The translations under genes were made by a program, and so were the position numbers. Shown here one piece after another: positions 1 to 8,969 of a stretch of 64,000 bases of DNA. The notes beneath the pieces are model-generated. The model had not been told where the DNA came from. It saw only the letters and a program-made list of their open reading frames with translations, and did no database searches. This DNA is from DASCOT01 sp965197275. Lineage in GTDB: Bacteria; Acidobacteriota; UBA890; WLXD01. Position 1 is the stretch's first letter. Each line of letters begins with the position of its first letter. The stretch is from NCBI GenBank assembly GCA_965197275.1, contig CBDAMQ010000031.1, positions 62,001 to 126,000 on the forward strand. Reading direction: 5' to 3'.

Positions 1-1412
1 TTCCGGATCCGGTCACGACCGAGCACGAGGTGGAGATCGGCGGTGAGTCGCTGCGTTACACCGCGACGGCCGGGGCGATGTCGATGACCGATGAGGGCGG
101 CGAGGTCGAGGCGGAGATCTTCTACGTTGCCTATACCGTCGATGGGGAGCCTGCTGACCGTCCGCTGACCTTCGCGTTCAACGGTGGCCCTGGCTCGGCA
201 TCGTTGTGGGTTCATCTGGGTGCGATGGGCCCCAAGCGCGTGCTCATGGACGACGAGGGCATGCCGCTGCCGCCGCCTTATGAGCTGGTGGTCAACGAGG
301 GAGCATGGCTACCGTTCACCGACCTGGTGTTCATCGATCCGGTGGGAACCGGCTTCAGTCGCGCCGCCAGTCAGGAAGATCGGAGCGAGTTCCACGGGGT
401 CGAGGAGGATGTCGCGTCGGTTGGCGATTTCATCGCCAGGTGGACCACGGAGTACGGGCGCTGGGGCTCTCCGAAGTACCTTGCCGGCGAGAGCTACGGA
501 ACCACGCGCTCGGCGGGCCTGTCGGGATACTTGCAGCAGCGCCACGGGATGTACCTGAACGGCATCGTGCTGATCTCCTCGGTGCTCGACTTTGCCACCC
601 TGCGCAGCCGCGTTGGCAACGACCTACCGTTCATCGGCTTCCTGCCCACCTTCGCCGCTACGGCCTGGTATCACGGCAAGCTCGGGCCGCGGTTCGAGGA
701 CTTCAACGAGGCCATCGATTCGGCACGGGAGTACGCTATCGGCGACTACGCCAGCGCGCTGCTGCGCGGCGCCAGCTTGCCGGCCGAACGACGCGCCGAG
801 GTGGTAAGACGGCTCGCCGAGCTCACCGGACTGTCTGCCGAGTACATCGAGCAGAGCAACCTGCGCGTCACGCCGACGCGCTTTCGCAAGGAGCTCCTTC
901 GCGACGCCGGACTCACCGTGGCGCGCCTCGATTCTCGTCACCGCGGTCTGGATCGAGACTCCGTCGGCGAGAATCCCGAATACGACGCCAGCGACGCTGC
1001 CATTCGTGGGCCCTACAGCGCCATGATCAACTCGTACCTGCGCGACGAGCTCGGCTACGATCCGGCGCGTGTGTACGAGCGCAGCGGGAACGTGCGTCCG
1101 TGGAACTGGGGCTCGGCGGCACGGGGGTACACCTACGTCACCGATATCCTGCGCCGCGCCATGAGCGAGAACCCGGACTTGCGGGTGCTAGTGGCCAACG
1201 GCTACTACGACCTGGCGACGCCGTTCTTTGCCACCGAGTTCACCTTCGACCATCTCGGTGGTGATCCGGGGCTGCTGGATCGCGTCTCGATGGCGTACTA
1301 CCCCGCTGGGCACATGATGTACGCGCAGGTCGCCTCGCTGATGAAGCTCCGCGATGACGTCCGGAGCTTCATCGTCGGCACCCCGGCGGCCCCCGACGAG
1401 GCCAGCGAGTGA
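1..1412 (+). CDS. S10 family serine carboxypeptidase-like peptidase, 5' end outside window
   Basis: Secreted-type serine peptidase that would remove C-terminal residues from peptides. The reading frame is open to the first base of the window, so the GTG at 30 is not the real start and the signal peptide is missing. S10 landmarks visible in order: the oxyanion-hole motif NGGPGS (about 181-200), nucleophile motif GESYGT (about 487-504), the acidic residue in NGYYDLATP (about 1198-1224) and the catalytic His in PAGHMM (about 1303-1320). The order Ser-Asp-His and the spacing fit the family. It converges on the S9 peptidase gene, with only 24 bases between the two stops. Family assignment is firm; substrate unknown. 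Confidence 0.93.
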   Translation, partial: PDPVTTEHEVEIGGESLRYTATAGAMSMTDEGGEVEAEIFYVAYTVDGEPADRPLTFAFNGGPGSASLWVHLGAMGPKRVLMDDEGMPLPPPYELVVNEGAWLPFTDLVFIDPVGTGFSRAASQEDRSEFHGVEEDVASVGDFIARWTTEYGRWGSPKYLAGESYGTTRSAGLSGYLQQRHGMYLNGIVLISSVLDFATLRSRVGNDLPFIGFLPTFAATAWYHGKLGPRFEDFNEAIDSAREYAIGDYASALLRGASLPAERRAEVVRRLAELTGLSAEYIEQSNLRVTPTRFRKELLRDAGLTVARLDSRHRGLDRDSVGENPEYDASDAAIRGPYSAMINSYLRDELGYDPARVYERSGNVRPWNWGSAARGYTYVTDILRRAMSENPDLRVLVANGYYDLATPFFATEFTFDHLGGDPGLLDRVSMAYYPAGHMMYAQVASLMKLRDDVRSFIVGTPAAPDEASE

Positions 1413-1436
1413 TTCGCGAGCTGGCCGGTCTCGCGC

Positions 1437-3497
1437 CTACTCGCCGGCGGTGATCGCCTCGGGCTTGAGGTGCTTCTCGTACCAGGCCAGGTAGCGCTGG
1501 TGTAGATCCTTGCGGTAGTAGGGCAGGTTGATGCCGTGGTGCATGTTCGGGTACACGACCAGCAGGGCATCCACACCCCGACTCTTGGCAGCCTGGTACA
1601 TCAACTCGGAGTGGATGATCGGAACGTTCCAGTCTTCCTTGCCGCCCACCCACATCGTCGGTGTGGTGATCTTGTCCACGTCGTTGTACGACGACAGCTT
1701 CTCGTAGATTGCCCGTGCCTCGGGTTCCCAGGGGTCACCAAACTCGAGGCGATACCAGCGCTGGTAGTGATCGTGGCCGTAGCTGCTGATCCAGTGCGCT
1801 CCCGACGCGCCGGCGATCGCGGCGCCGAATCGTTGCGTCTGGGTGATGACGTAGTTGGTCAGAATCCCGCCATACGACCAGCCCCCGACGCCGAGTCGAT
1901 CGGGATCGGCCCAGCCGAGCTTGATGGCGTGGTCGACGCCGGCGATCACGTCCTGGGTGTCTTTGTCGCCCCAGGATTGCCAGATCCCCATCTGAAACGC
2001 TTTGCCGTAGCCCGACGATCCGCGCGGGTTCGTAGTCACCACCAGATAGCCGTTGGCGGCGAACAGCTGCGCTTCGTAGTTCCAGCCGTAGGTGTATTGC
2101 GACACCGGGCCGCCGTGGATTCGTAGGATCGTCGGGTAGCGAACGCCCTCCTGGAAGTCGAGTGGCTTGAAGATGAAGCCCTCGATCTCGGTTCCGTCCG
2201 CACTTGGAAAATGGACGTTCTCGACATCGGCGAGGTCGATGCCGGTGAGCAGCTCGTCGTTGTTGCGCGTCAGCTTGCGCAGATCACCGTCGTCCTCGCG
2301 GACGTAGAGGTTGCCGGGCTCGTGTGGCTCGCTGATCAGGGCAACGATGGTGCCGTCCTCGGAGATCGTCACCGCGTTGACGCTGCGCGGTCCGTCGATG
2401 ACCCGCACGACCTCGCCGCCGGCCGCCGGGATCATCGCCAGGTGGCGCTCACCGCTGTCGTCGACCTGGAAGTAAACGGAACTACCGTCGGCGCTGAACA
2501 TCGGCCGCCGGGCACCGCGGTCGAGGCCCTCGGTGAGAATCATCGCCTCGCCGCCTGGTTCGATCACGGCAACTTTGGCGATGTCGTAGGGCGAGTGATC
2601 GATATCGGTCTCGGTGATGTGAGCGATGCGGGCGCCGTCGGGGCTGAACGCCGGGGACCCGTCGGAGCCCGGGTTGCTGGTCACCTGCGTCAGGCTCGCC
2701 CCCATGTCGGTGTTGGCTGCATCGACGAGCCAGATGTTGGTGTCGAAGTTGGCGTCGGCGTCGGCGGTGCGGTTGCTGACGAACGCGATCGTAGTGCCGT
2801 CCGGGGACCACACCGGCTGTGAGTCGTCATGGTCGCCGGAGGTGATCTGGACCGTCGCCTTGCTACCCAGATCGAAGGTGTAGAGATGCTCCCGACGTCG
2901 GTCCAGGTAGCCGACGTAATCGCGCTTGAACTGCAATCGGTCGACGACCCACGGCTCGGGGATATCGGCACCGCTCTTCGTCTTGGCCGCCGGGTTCTTC
3001 TCCGGGGCCGCGTCTCTGATGGTCAACACCAGCCGCCGTCCGTCCGGTGCCCACTCGTATCCCGACACGCCGTCTTCGACTTCGGTGAGCTGTACCGCCT
3101 CACCGCCAGTGGTGAGATCGAGCGCCCAGACCTGCGTACTGCCACCGTCACGTGCTGACAAGAACGACAGCCGTCGACCATCGGGGCTCCATCGCGGGCT
3201 GGAGGCCGAGCTTCCCGCTCCGGTCATCGGAATCGGGGCGCCGCCATCACGATCTACGACCCAGATCCGCGTCTCGGAGCTGTTGCTGTCGTAGTCGGTG
3301 CTGCCGATCGTGTAGGCGACTCGAGCACCGTCCGGACTTATCCGCGGCGAGCCCACCCGCTCGATAAGGAACTGGTCGTCGATGGTGAGAACCGGTCGCT
3401 GCGCGACCGCGCTGCCGGGCTGGATGGCGCTCGCGGCGAGGGCGGCGGTGAGCATTGCGCAGATCAGTCCGGCACGGGCGGGCACGGGGCTCTTCAT
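1437..3497 (-). CDS. S9 family prolyl oligopeptidase (DPP4/acylaminoacyl-peptidase type), secreted
   Basis: Predicted 686-aa exported serine peptidase cleaving peptides, often after Pro or from blocked N-termini. The ATG at 3497 is preferred over an upstream in-frame start at 3578: a GGAGGA ribosome site lies about 8 nt upstream and the protein then begins with a clean signal peptide ending near SAVAQ. The N-terminal half holds PD40/TolB-like propeller blades (repeated SPDG). The C-terminal alpha/beta-hydrolase domain has the nucleophile motif GGWSYGG, an Asp in GGKEDWNVP and the His in MHHGINLP, in the order Ser-Asp-His. Length is normal for the family. It is convergent with the S10 peptidase, and together they suggest a peptide-scavenging lifestyle. 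Confidence 0.95.
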   Translation of the reverse strand: MKSPVPARAGLICAMLTAALAASAIQPGSAVAQRPVLTIDDQFLIERVGSPRISPDGARVAYTIGSTDYDSNSSETRIWVVDRDGGAPIPMTGAGSSASSPRWSPDGRRLSFLSARDGGSTQVWALDLTTGGEAVQLTEVEDGVSGYEWAPDGRRLVLTIRDAAPEKNPAAKTKSGADIPEPWVVDRLQFKRDYVGYLDRRREHLYTFDLGSKATVQITSGDHDDSQPVWSPDGTTIAFVSNRTADADANFDTNIWLVDAANTDMGASLTQVTSNPGSDGSPAFSPDGARIAHITETDIDHSPYDIAKVAVIEPGGEAMILTEGLDRGARRPMFSADGSSVYFQVDDSGERHLAMIPAAGGEVVRVIDGPRSVNAVTISEDGTIVALISEPHEPGNLYVREDDGDLRKLTRNNDELLTGIDLADVENVHFPSADGTEIEGFIFKPLDFQEGVRYPTILRIHGGPVSQYTYGWNYEAQLFAANGYLVVTTNPRGSSGYGKAFQMGIWQSWGDKDTQDVIAGVDHAIKLGWADPDRLGVGGWSYGGILTNYVITQTQRFGAAIAGASGAHWISSYGHDHYQRWYRLEFGDPWEPEARAIYEKLSSYNDVDKITTPTMWVGGKEDWNVPIIHSELMYQAAKSRGVDALLVVYPNMHHGINLPYYRKDLHQRYLAWYEKHLKPEAITAGE

Positions 3498-3843
3498 CTC
3501 GGGTTTCCTCCACAGTTCGGAACAATTCTTCGGTCGCGAAGTTGCTGGCATTCGACCACACGCGCGAGGGTTTCTCAACGGACCATTCGCAGCCTGATCG
3601 AGCTCTTTCAGAAGCCTGGCCGTCGCTGTCCGGGGGGTCGGAGCGACGCTCCATGTTCGGGCAGCGCCAGCGCATTTTATGTGTTGTTATCTGCGTCCTA
3701 GTGAGTTTTGAAGCGCCATGATGCTTCATGGTGAGCAATCAGAAAGTCGCGAGGTCGTCGCGAAGTTGCCGAATAGGACGACACGGCAGGTAGCAACAGC
3801 GTCTGATCGTTTGCGCCTCGCGCGGCGGCGTCCAGGGTTGCGA
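3498..3843. other. Intergenic region without a convincing gene
   Basis: This 346-base stretch lies between the S9 peptidase start and the aldo/keto reductase stop. Short open frames on both strands lack family motifs or ribosome sites. It must hold the S9 promoter; a locally AT-rich patch near 3672-3690 is the only candidate, but I cannot assign -35 and -10 boxes. A short inverted repeat CATGA/TCATG sits at about 3717-3730, too weak to call. Confidence 0.5.
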
Positions 3844-4689
3844 TCAGATCATCGGAACGCCGGGTCGCGGTCGGCCGATTGGAAAAGCAGCGTCGATCTG
3901 ATCGAGATCCTCGTCCGCAAGCACGATGTCACCCGCGGCGGCGTTGTCCTCGACATGGGTCGATAGAGCGCTCTTGGGAATCGCGAACTGCCCCTCGCGT
4001 CGGCATAGAAACGCCAGGGCGATCTGGAAAGCACTGAGACCGTAGCGAGCTCCTATGCCGGCCAGCACTCTTCCGCCGGGGGAATCGTCGGCGGGGAACG
4101 ATCCCGACCCGAACGGACTGTAAGCGACCACAGCGATTCCGTGCTCGTCGCAGAACGGCACCACCGCATGCTCGATGGCGCGTTCCTGCAGGTAGTAACA
4201 GACCTGATTGCAGGCGACATGTTCGGCGCCCGCCAGCGCGACTACTTCGCCGAGGGCGCGCTCATCGAAGTTGCTGACGCCCCACGCCCGGATCTTGCCG
4301 TCGCTTACCAACTTTTCGAACCCGGCGACCGTCTCCTCGATCGCGTGGGGTCCCTCCCAGTGCAGCAGGTAGCAATCGAGCCGGTCGGTGCGCAGCCGCC
4401 GCAGCGACCGCTCGCACGCGGCGACGACACCTTCGCGCGACGCGTTCGAGGGCAGCACCTTGCTCACCAGGAAGACCTCGTCGCGGCGCCCATCGATGGC
4501 GCTGCCGACAAGCTCCTCCGCGGCGCCGTTGCCATACATCTCGGCGGTGTCGATATGCGTCGCCCCGCGGTCGATACCACATTGCAGGGCCTTGATCGCG
4601 GTGCCTCGATCAGACAGCTCCATCTCCCAGGTGCCCTGGCCGATGACCGATACGCCGATGCCCGTGTGACCGAATTCGCGCCTGTTCAT
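3844..4689 (-). CDS. Aldo/keto reductase
   Basis: Cytosolic NADPH-dependent oxidoreductase of the AKR superfamily, 281 aa, a single TIM barrel of typical length. The catalytic tetrad is visible: Asp and Tyr in DTAEMYGNG (about residues 47-55), Lys in LVSKVLP and His in LLHWEG. The C-terminal part has the nucleotide-site pattern IPKSALSTHVEDN. No signal peptide. The ATG at 4689 fits the family N-terminus (REFGHTGIGVSVIG). It may be co-transcribed with the cupredoxin gene upstream (42 bases apart), but no functional link is obvious. Substrate cannot be read from the sequence. Confidence 0.93.
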   Translation of the reverse strand: MNRREFGHTGIGVSVIGQGTWEMELSDRGTAIKALQCGIDRGATHIDTAEMYGNGAAEELVGSAIDGRRDEVFLVSKVLPSNASREGVVAACERSLRRLRTDRLDCYLLHWEGPHAIEETVAGFEKLVSDGKIRAWGVSNFDERALGEVVALAGAEHVACNQVCYYLQERAIEHAVVPFCDEHGIAVVAYSPFGSGSFPADDSPGGRVLAGIGARYGLSAFQIALAFLCRREGQFAIPKSALSTHVEDNAAAGDIVLADEDLDQIDAAFPIGRPRPGVPMI

Positions 4690-4731
4690 CGCGTGCAGCT
4701 CCAGACTCGCCCGTCTTGGACCGGTGGCGGG

Positions 4732-5403
4732 CTAGTCCGTGGCACCCGACGTCATCTCGAGTCGGCCGTCCGCGCCCTCGGTGACGCTGACGGCGCGTTC
4801 CAGGATCCGCTCGCCGGCGGCGCTCCACGTCGTCAGCTCGTAGGCGCCCGGCGGGATGTTCTCGATCCGGAACGCACCGCGAGTGTCGGTTATCGTGGCG
4901 TACGGATGCGACACCACGAGGATGAGCGCCATCATCGCCGGGTGGATATCGCAGCGCACCGTGTACGGCCCGGTGCGGTCCAGCCGATGCTCGACGGTCT
5001 CTCCCATCATTAGATTGGCGTTCACCACCACCGCCCGGGTCTCGACGTTTGTCACCCGGACGTTGTGGTCGACGTCCTCACTGTTGCCGATCCGAACCGT
5101 CTGATCCTGCTGCGCGATGAGCAACGACGGTTCGAAGGTGTACCCGAACTGATCGATGACCGCCGGTTCGCTGGGCGGCGGCGCGTCATGGTCGGTCTCG
5201 GGTCGCAGTGCGACGAGGGATCGGCCGACCCCGTCTGCCAGAGTTCCCTGCAGCACATCGGCGGGCGTGAAAGCATCCGCGTTCGGGGCACCGGCCACAG
5301 CCGGAGCCGGAGGCCGATCCTCGCCAGCGCACGCTGTTGTCGCGATGCCGGCGATGAGCAGCGACGCCAGTCGGCGCGCCGCGCGAGCGGTGTTGGAACT
5401 CAT
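4732..5403 (-). CDS. Cupredoxin-like lipoprotein with C-terminal carboxypeptidase-regulatory-like domain
   Basis: Predicted copper-binding envelope protein, 223 aa. It begins with a lipoprotein signal ending in the lipobox-like TTAC near residue 25. The middle part (about residues 75-165) is a plastocyanin-type fold with the type-1 copper ligands in place: His in DVDHNV, then Cys, His and Met in CDIHPAMM. The last 60 residues (DTRGAFRIENIPPG and following) match a small beta-sandwich regulatory domain often fused to such cupredoxins. It starts 10 bases after the repaired stop of the M23 peptidase gene, so the two were probably one operon. It may shuttle electrons or bind copper in the periplasm. 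Confidence 0.85.
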   Translation of the reverse strand: MSSNTARAARRLASLLIAGIATTACAGEDRPPAPAVAGAPNADAFTPADVLQGTLADGVGRSLVALRPETDHDAPPPSEPAVIDQFGYTFEPSLLIAQQDQTVRIGNSEDVDHNVRVTNVETRAVVVNANLMMGETVEHRLDRTGPYTVRCDIHPAMMALILVVSHPYATITDTRGAFRIENIPPGAYELTTWSAAGERILERAVSVTEGADGRLEMTSGATD

Positions 5404-5412
5404 GCCGCCAGT

Positions 5413-6176
5413 CTATCGGGCGGCGAGCTCGCTTGGGCAGCTGACGCTCGCCCCCGGGGCACGGTTCAGCAACGGACACGGATCGATCGGGCCAGCGTAG
5501 TCATGTACCTCGAAGTGCAGGTGCGTGACGCCACCCGCGGCGTTGCCGGTGTTGCCTACCGTGCCGACCGGCTGACCGGCTGACCGGCGAGCACATACTG
5601 ACCAGTCTGTACGGCGCGCGAGTCGAGGTGCGTGAAGACGAACTGGATCTCAGCGGCTGTATCCAGGAGCACGATCGTGTGCCCGCCCCGGCCACCCTGA
5701 CGCGAGGTGATGACCTTCGCATCCACGGGGGCGCGAACGGGCGTACCGCGCGGCGCCCCAATGTCGATGCCAGCGTGACTTCGGGCGCCGCGATCTCGCG
5801 GGTCGCCGAAGAAGCTGATAACGGTGCTGTTTCCGACAAGGGCAACGGGAAGCTGCCAGTTGCGGGAGTCGGCCCGTTCCGAGGCCGGGACCGCTGGCGG
5901 TGGTTCGTAGCACTCCGGCATGAACAGCGGGTCGCCGGGCGTTGCCGGCGCAGAGGGGCTGCTCACTGCGGTTGAAGGGCGTGGTCTCCGACCGGTCGCT
6001 GTCGCGGGCGGGTTGTTCACCTCCGTCGAGCGGCCTCGGTTCGGAGGGCTTGCGGTTGCGGGCGCGTCGTCCGCCGTAGCCGTGGGGCGGCGGTTCGGAC
6101 CCAGCGTCGCACCATAGGTACAGCTGATCGTCAGCAAGGCAACGAGTGCCACACACAGGTGCTTCACATATCTCAC
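5413..6176 (-). pseudogene. M23 family metallopeptidase lipoprotein, frameshifted by an 8-bp tandem duplication
   Basis: Peptidoglycan-endopeptidase-like lipoprotein (signal ending LTISC). The frame from 6176 contains the first zinc-ligand motif SHAGIDIG and the LytM core up to VLAGQPV, then runs into a premature stop at 5556-5558. Another frame carries the expected continuation, GTVGNTGNAAGGVTHLHFE, including the second zinc motif HLH, and ends at a TAG at 5413-5415, 10 bases before the cupredoxin gene. The switch coincides with a tandem GACCGGCT repeat (5566-5589); removing one 8-base unit restores the full-length frame. As read, the protein lacks the HxH ligands and should be inactive. Confidence 0.9.
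5566..5589. repeat. Tandem 8-bp repeat causing the M23 frameshift
   Basis: Three consecutive units GACCGGCT, GACCGGCT, GACCGGCG on the plus strand at 5566, 5574 and 5582. Two units are in frame with the rest of the M23 peptidase; three are not. This is a classic substrate for slipped-strand mispairing. Confidence 0.9.
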
Positions 6177-6350
6177 TGCGCTTGGGGAGGCGCTCGTGGC
6201 CGGCTCGACCAGCCAGTCTCGAGTCTAGGGAAGCGCAGATGTGTAGAGCAACACTTTTCGGTCAGCCAAGGCCAATTGTGGCCTCAGCAGCACCTAGAAA
6301 GACTTCATAGCATTACAAAACGCGCGATTAAACAGCAAAACGCGAACCGA

Positions 6351-8834
6351 CTACTCGAACCTCAGGGCGCGGACCGGATCGACGCGTGTGGCTCGTAGCG
6401 CCGGCACCAGGCTGGCGACGCTGGCAACCAGCAACAGCACCAGCGAGGTGCCGGCGAAGGCGAACAGGTCGGTGCCGCTGATGCCGTAGAGCAGGCTTGC
6501 CATCTGCCGGCCCATCAACGCCGCCAGGCCGACGCCGACGCTCAGACCGACGACAACGAGCAGCAGCGCTTGCTGTACCACCAGCTTGAGCACGCCGGTG
6601 GAGTTGGCACCCAGCGCCATGCGAATGCCGATCTCGCGGGTACGCCGAGCCACCGAGTAGTTCATCACCCCATACAGACCGATCGCCGCGAGCGTCAGGC
6701 CGAGAGCACCGAACACCCCGAGCATGCCGGCGCCGATGCGGGTGGGAAAGAGTGACGCGTCCACTTGATCGCTGAGCGTCGTGATCCCGAAAATCGGCAT
6801 CTCGGGATCGAGGGCGCGAATCTCACGCCGCACGGCATCGGCCAGCGCCATCGGGTCGCCCTCGGTGCGGGACATCAGCAACATCGTGCCGGAGTACTCC
6901 TGCTCGATGGGCATGTACACCAGCGGCGTGGGGTCCTCGCCCAGCGTCGACACCTTCGCGTAGCTGGCCACGCCGACGACGGTAAGCGGCCGATCGAGCT
7001 GGCCGTGGAACATGAACCGCTGCCCGATCGGGCTCTCGTCGGGCCAGAAAGTGTCGGCCATCACCTCGTTGATGATCGCCGCGCGCACACTGTCGGGGTT
7101 GTCCGTGACATCGAACGGGCGCCCGTCAACGATGTTGATACCGAGAGCGTCGAAGAACCCCAGCCCGATGCTGGTGACCCCGATGAGCACCCCGTCCTCC
7201 TCGTCGGCGGCCGCGTCGCCTTCGATGAAGGTGGTGCGGGTCAGCCCGGCGCCGAACAGGCTCAGCGGCAGAGATTGCGCCACCGTCGCCGCACGCACGC
7301 CCGGAATCGCAGCGACACGCTCGCCAAGCTGCCGCAGGAACGCCTTGCCGTCGTCCTCGCTGTAGCCCTCGAGTCCCAGGTTCATGGTGGCGACCAGCCC
7401 GCCCTCGACATCGAACCCCGGGTCTATGGTCTGCGCCGACTGCATGCTACGGATGAACAGCCCGGCGCCGACCAGCAGCATCAGCGAGACGGCGACCTGC
7501 CCGATGACCAAAAGATTGCGCAGGCCGAAGCGGCGGTCGGCGCCCATCGAGCCGGGAGTCTCGTTCTTGAGCGCGCCCAGAACGTCGGCCCGCACCGCCT
7601 GCAGAGCCGGTGCCAATCCGAAGACGAGGCCCGTGGCGACGGCGATGCCGAGCGTGATGAGGAGCACCGATCCATTCAGATCGAACGACAGCGCGATCGG
7701 GAACGGGGTAGGCGGAATGGACCGCACCAGCAGCCCCGTGGTCCACCGCGCCACCAGCAGGCCGAATGCGGCACCCACGAGCGCCAGCAGAACGCTCTCG
7801 GTCAGCAGCTGACGCACCAGACGGCCGGTGCTGGAGCCCAGTGCCAGCTTGATCGCCACCTCCTGACGGCGACCGGTGGCGCGTGACAGCAACAGGTTGG
7901 CGACGTTGGCGCAGGCGATCAGCAGCACCAGGCCGACGACGAAGACCATCAAACCGAGCGCCTGGACGAAGTTGTCGCGCACATTGGGGTTGACGCGTGC
8001 CTGCAGCGTAGGGATCAGGGTCAGGCGCCGTCCCGCGTTGTCGTTCGGATACTCCGACGCGAGATGCGCCGAGATCGCGTCGAACTCCTCTTGGGCGCTG
8101 GCGAGCGTGGTGCCGATCTCCAGGCGACCGAGAACGCTGTTGATCAAGCCGCGCCGCAGGTCGATCCATCCGGGCTGCGTCGAGACGCGCTCGTACATCA
8201 TCATCGGCATCCAGATCTCGGGAGCGATGCCGATGTCGGTGCCGGTGAAATCCGGCGGTGCGATGCCGATGACGGTCAACGCGACGCGGTTGATGAAGAT
8301 CGTCTTGCCGAGTAGATCCGGATCGCCGGCCGTACGCCGCTGCCAAAACCCGTGGCTCACTACGGCGACGGGATGGGACCCCGGCGTGCGGTCTTCCTCC
8401 GGCACGAAGGACCGCCCCTGGAGCATCTGTACGCGTAGCAGATCGAAGTAGTTGCCGGTGACCAGCAGCCCGATGGTGGCGTCGCCGCCGCCGTCCTCGC
8501 GGCGGTAGCTCATGGGCGCGAACTGGTAGGCGGCAATCTCGTCGAGCGCCGTCTGCCGATCGCGGTAGTCCTGGAAGTTGGGGTAGGAGACGCCGTGGAA
8601 CCCGGGGTTCTTCTCGTCGAGCGTGAACATGCTGTAGACGCCTGATGCGTCCTCAATCGGCAGCGGTGGGAAGAAGATGCCGTTCACTACCGTGAAGATG
8701 GCGGTGTTGGCGCCGATGCCGAGCGCCAACGAGCCGATCGCCGCCAGCGTCAGCCCGGGGCTCTTGACGAGCATGCGAAGGCCGAACTTGATGTCCTTCC
8801 AGAGCCGTTCCAAGGTCCACTCCGGGGAGCGCAC
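6351..8834 (-). CDS. ABC transporter permease, ADOP/MacB-FtsX type
   Basis: Large inner-membrane permease, 827 aa, with the architecture of acidobacterial duplicated orphan permeases. A first MacB-like periplasmic domain follows the N-terminal helix (SPGLTLAAIGSLALGIGANTAIF); an FtsX helix bundle sits around residues 290-400; a second periplasmic domain and a C-terminal FtsX bundle follow (IGLYGVMNYSVARRTREIGIRMALGA, shown here in two overlapping parts: IGLYGVMNYSV and RRTREIGIRMALGA). The ending ATRVDPVRALR is typical. No ATPase is encoded beside it. The start is a GTG at 8834 with no clear ribosome site, so it could lie slightly downstream. Substrate unknown; relatives export lipoproteins, drugs or lipids. 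Confidence 0.9.
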   Translation of the reverse strand: MRSPEWTLERLWKDIKFGLRMLVKSPGLTLAAIGSLALGIGANTAIFTVVNGIFFPPLPIEDASGVYSMFTLDEKNPGFHGVSYPNFQDYRDRQTALDEIAAYQFAPMSYRREDGGGDATIGLLVTGNYFDLLRVQMLQGRSFVPEEDRTPGSHPVAVVSHGFWQRRTAGDPDLLGKTIFINRVALTVIGIAPPDFTGTDIGIAPEIWMPMMMYERVSTQPGWIDLRRGLINSVLGRLEIGTTLASAQEEFDAISAHLASEYPNDNAGRRLTLIPTLQARVNPNVRDNFVQALGLMVFVVGLVLLIACANVANLLLSRATGRRQEVAIKLALGSSTGRLVRQLLTESVLLALVGAAFGLLVARWTTGLLVRSIPPTPFPIALSFDLNGSVLLITLGIAVATGLVFGLAPALQAVRADVLGALKNETPGSMGADRRFGLRNLLVIGQVAVSLMLLVGAGLFIRSMQSAQTIDPGFDVEGGLVATMNLGLEGYSEDDGKAFLRQLGERVAAIPGVRAATVAQSLPLSLFGAGLTRTTFIEGDAAADEEDGVLIGVTSIGLGFFDALGINIVDGRPFDVTDNPDSVRAAIINEVMADTFWPDESPIGQRFMFHGQLDRPLTVVGVASYAKVSTLGEDPTPLVYMPIEQEYSGTMLLMSRTEGDPMALADAVRREIRALDPEMPIFGITTLSDQVDASLFPTRIGAGMLGVFGALGLTLAAIGLYGVMNYSVARRTREIGIRMALGANSTGVLKLVVQQALLLVVVGLSVGVGLAALMGRQMASLLYGISGTDLFAFAGTSLVLLLVASVASLVPALRATRVDPVRALRFE

Positions 8835-8969
8835 AGGGGGAGTGACGCCAGTCTAGCGCTCGTAGGTTCCTACGGCTGTGCAGCGCTCGGGTTTCGCTGT
8901 CGTTGACGTCCGTCGACCGTGGTCTAGCGTCGACGTCCCCTGATGAGAGTTCGCAGAACCCGGCAGCGA

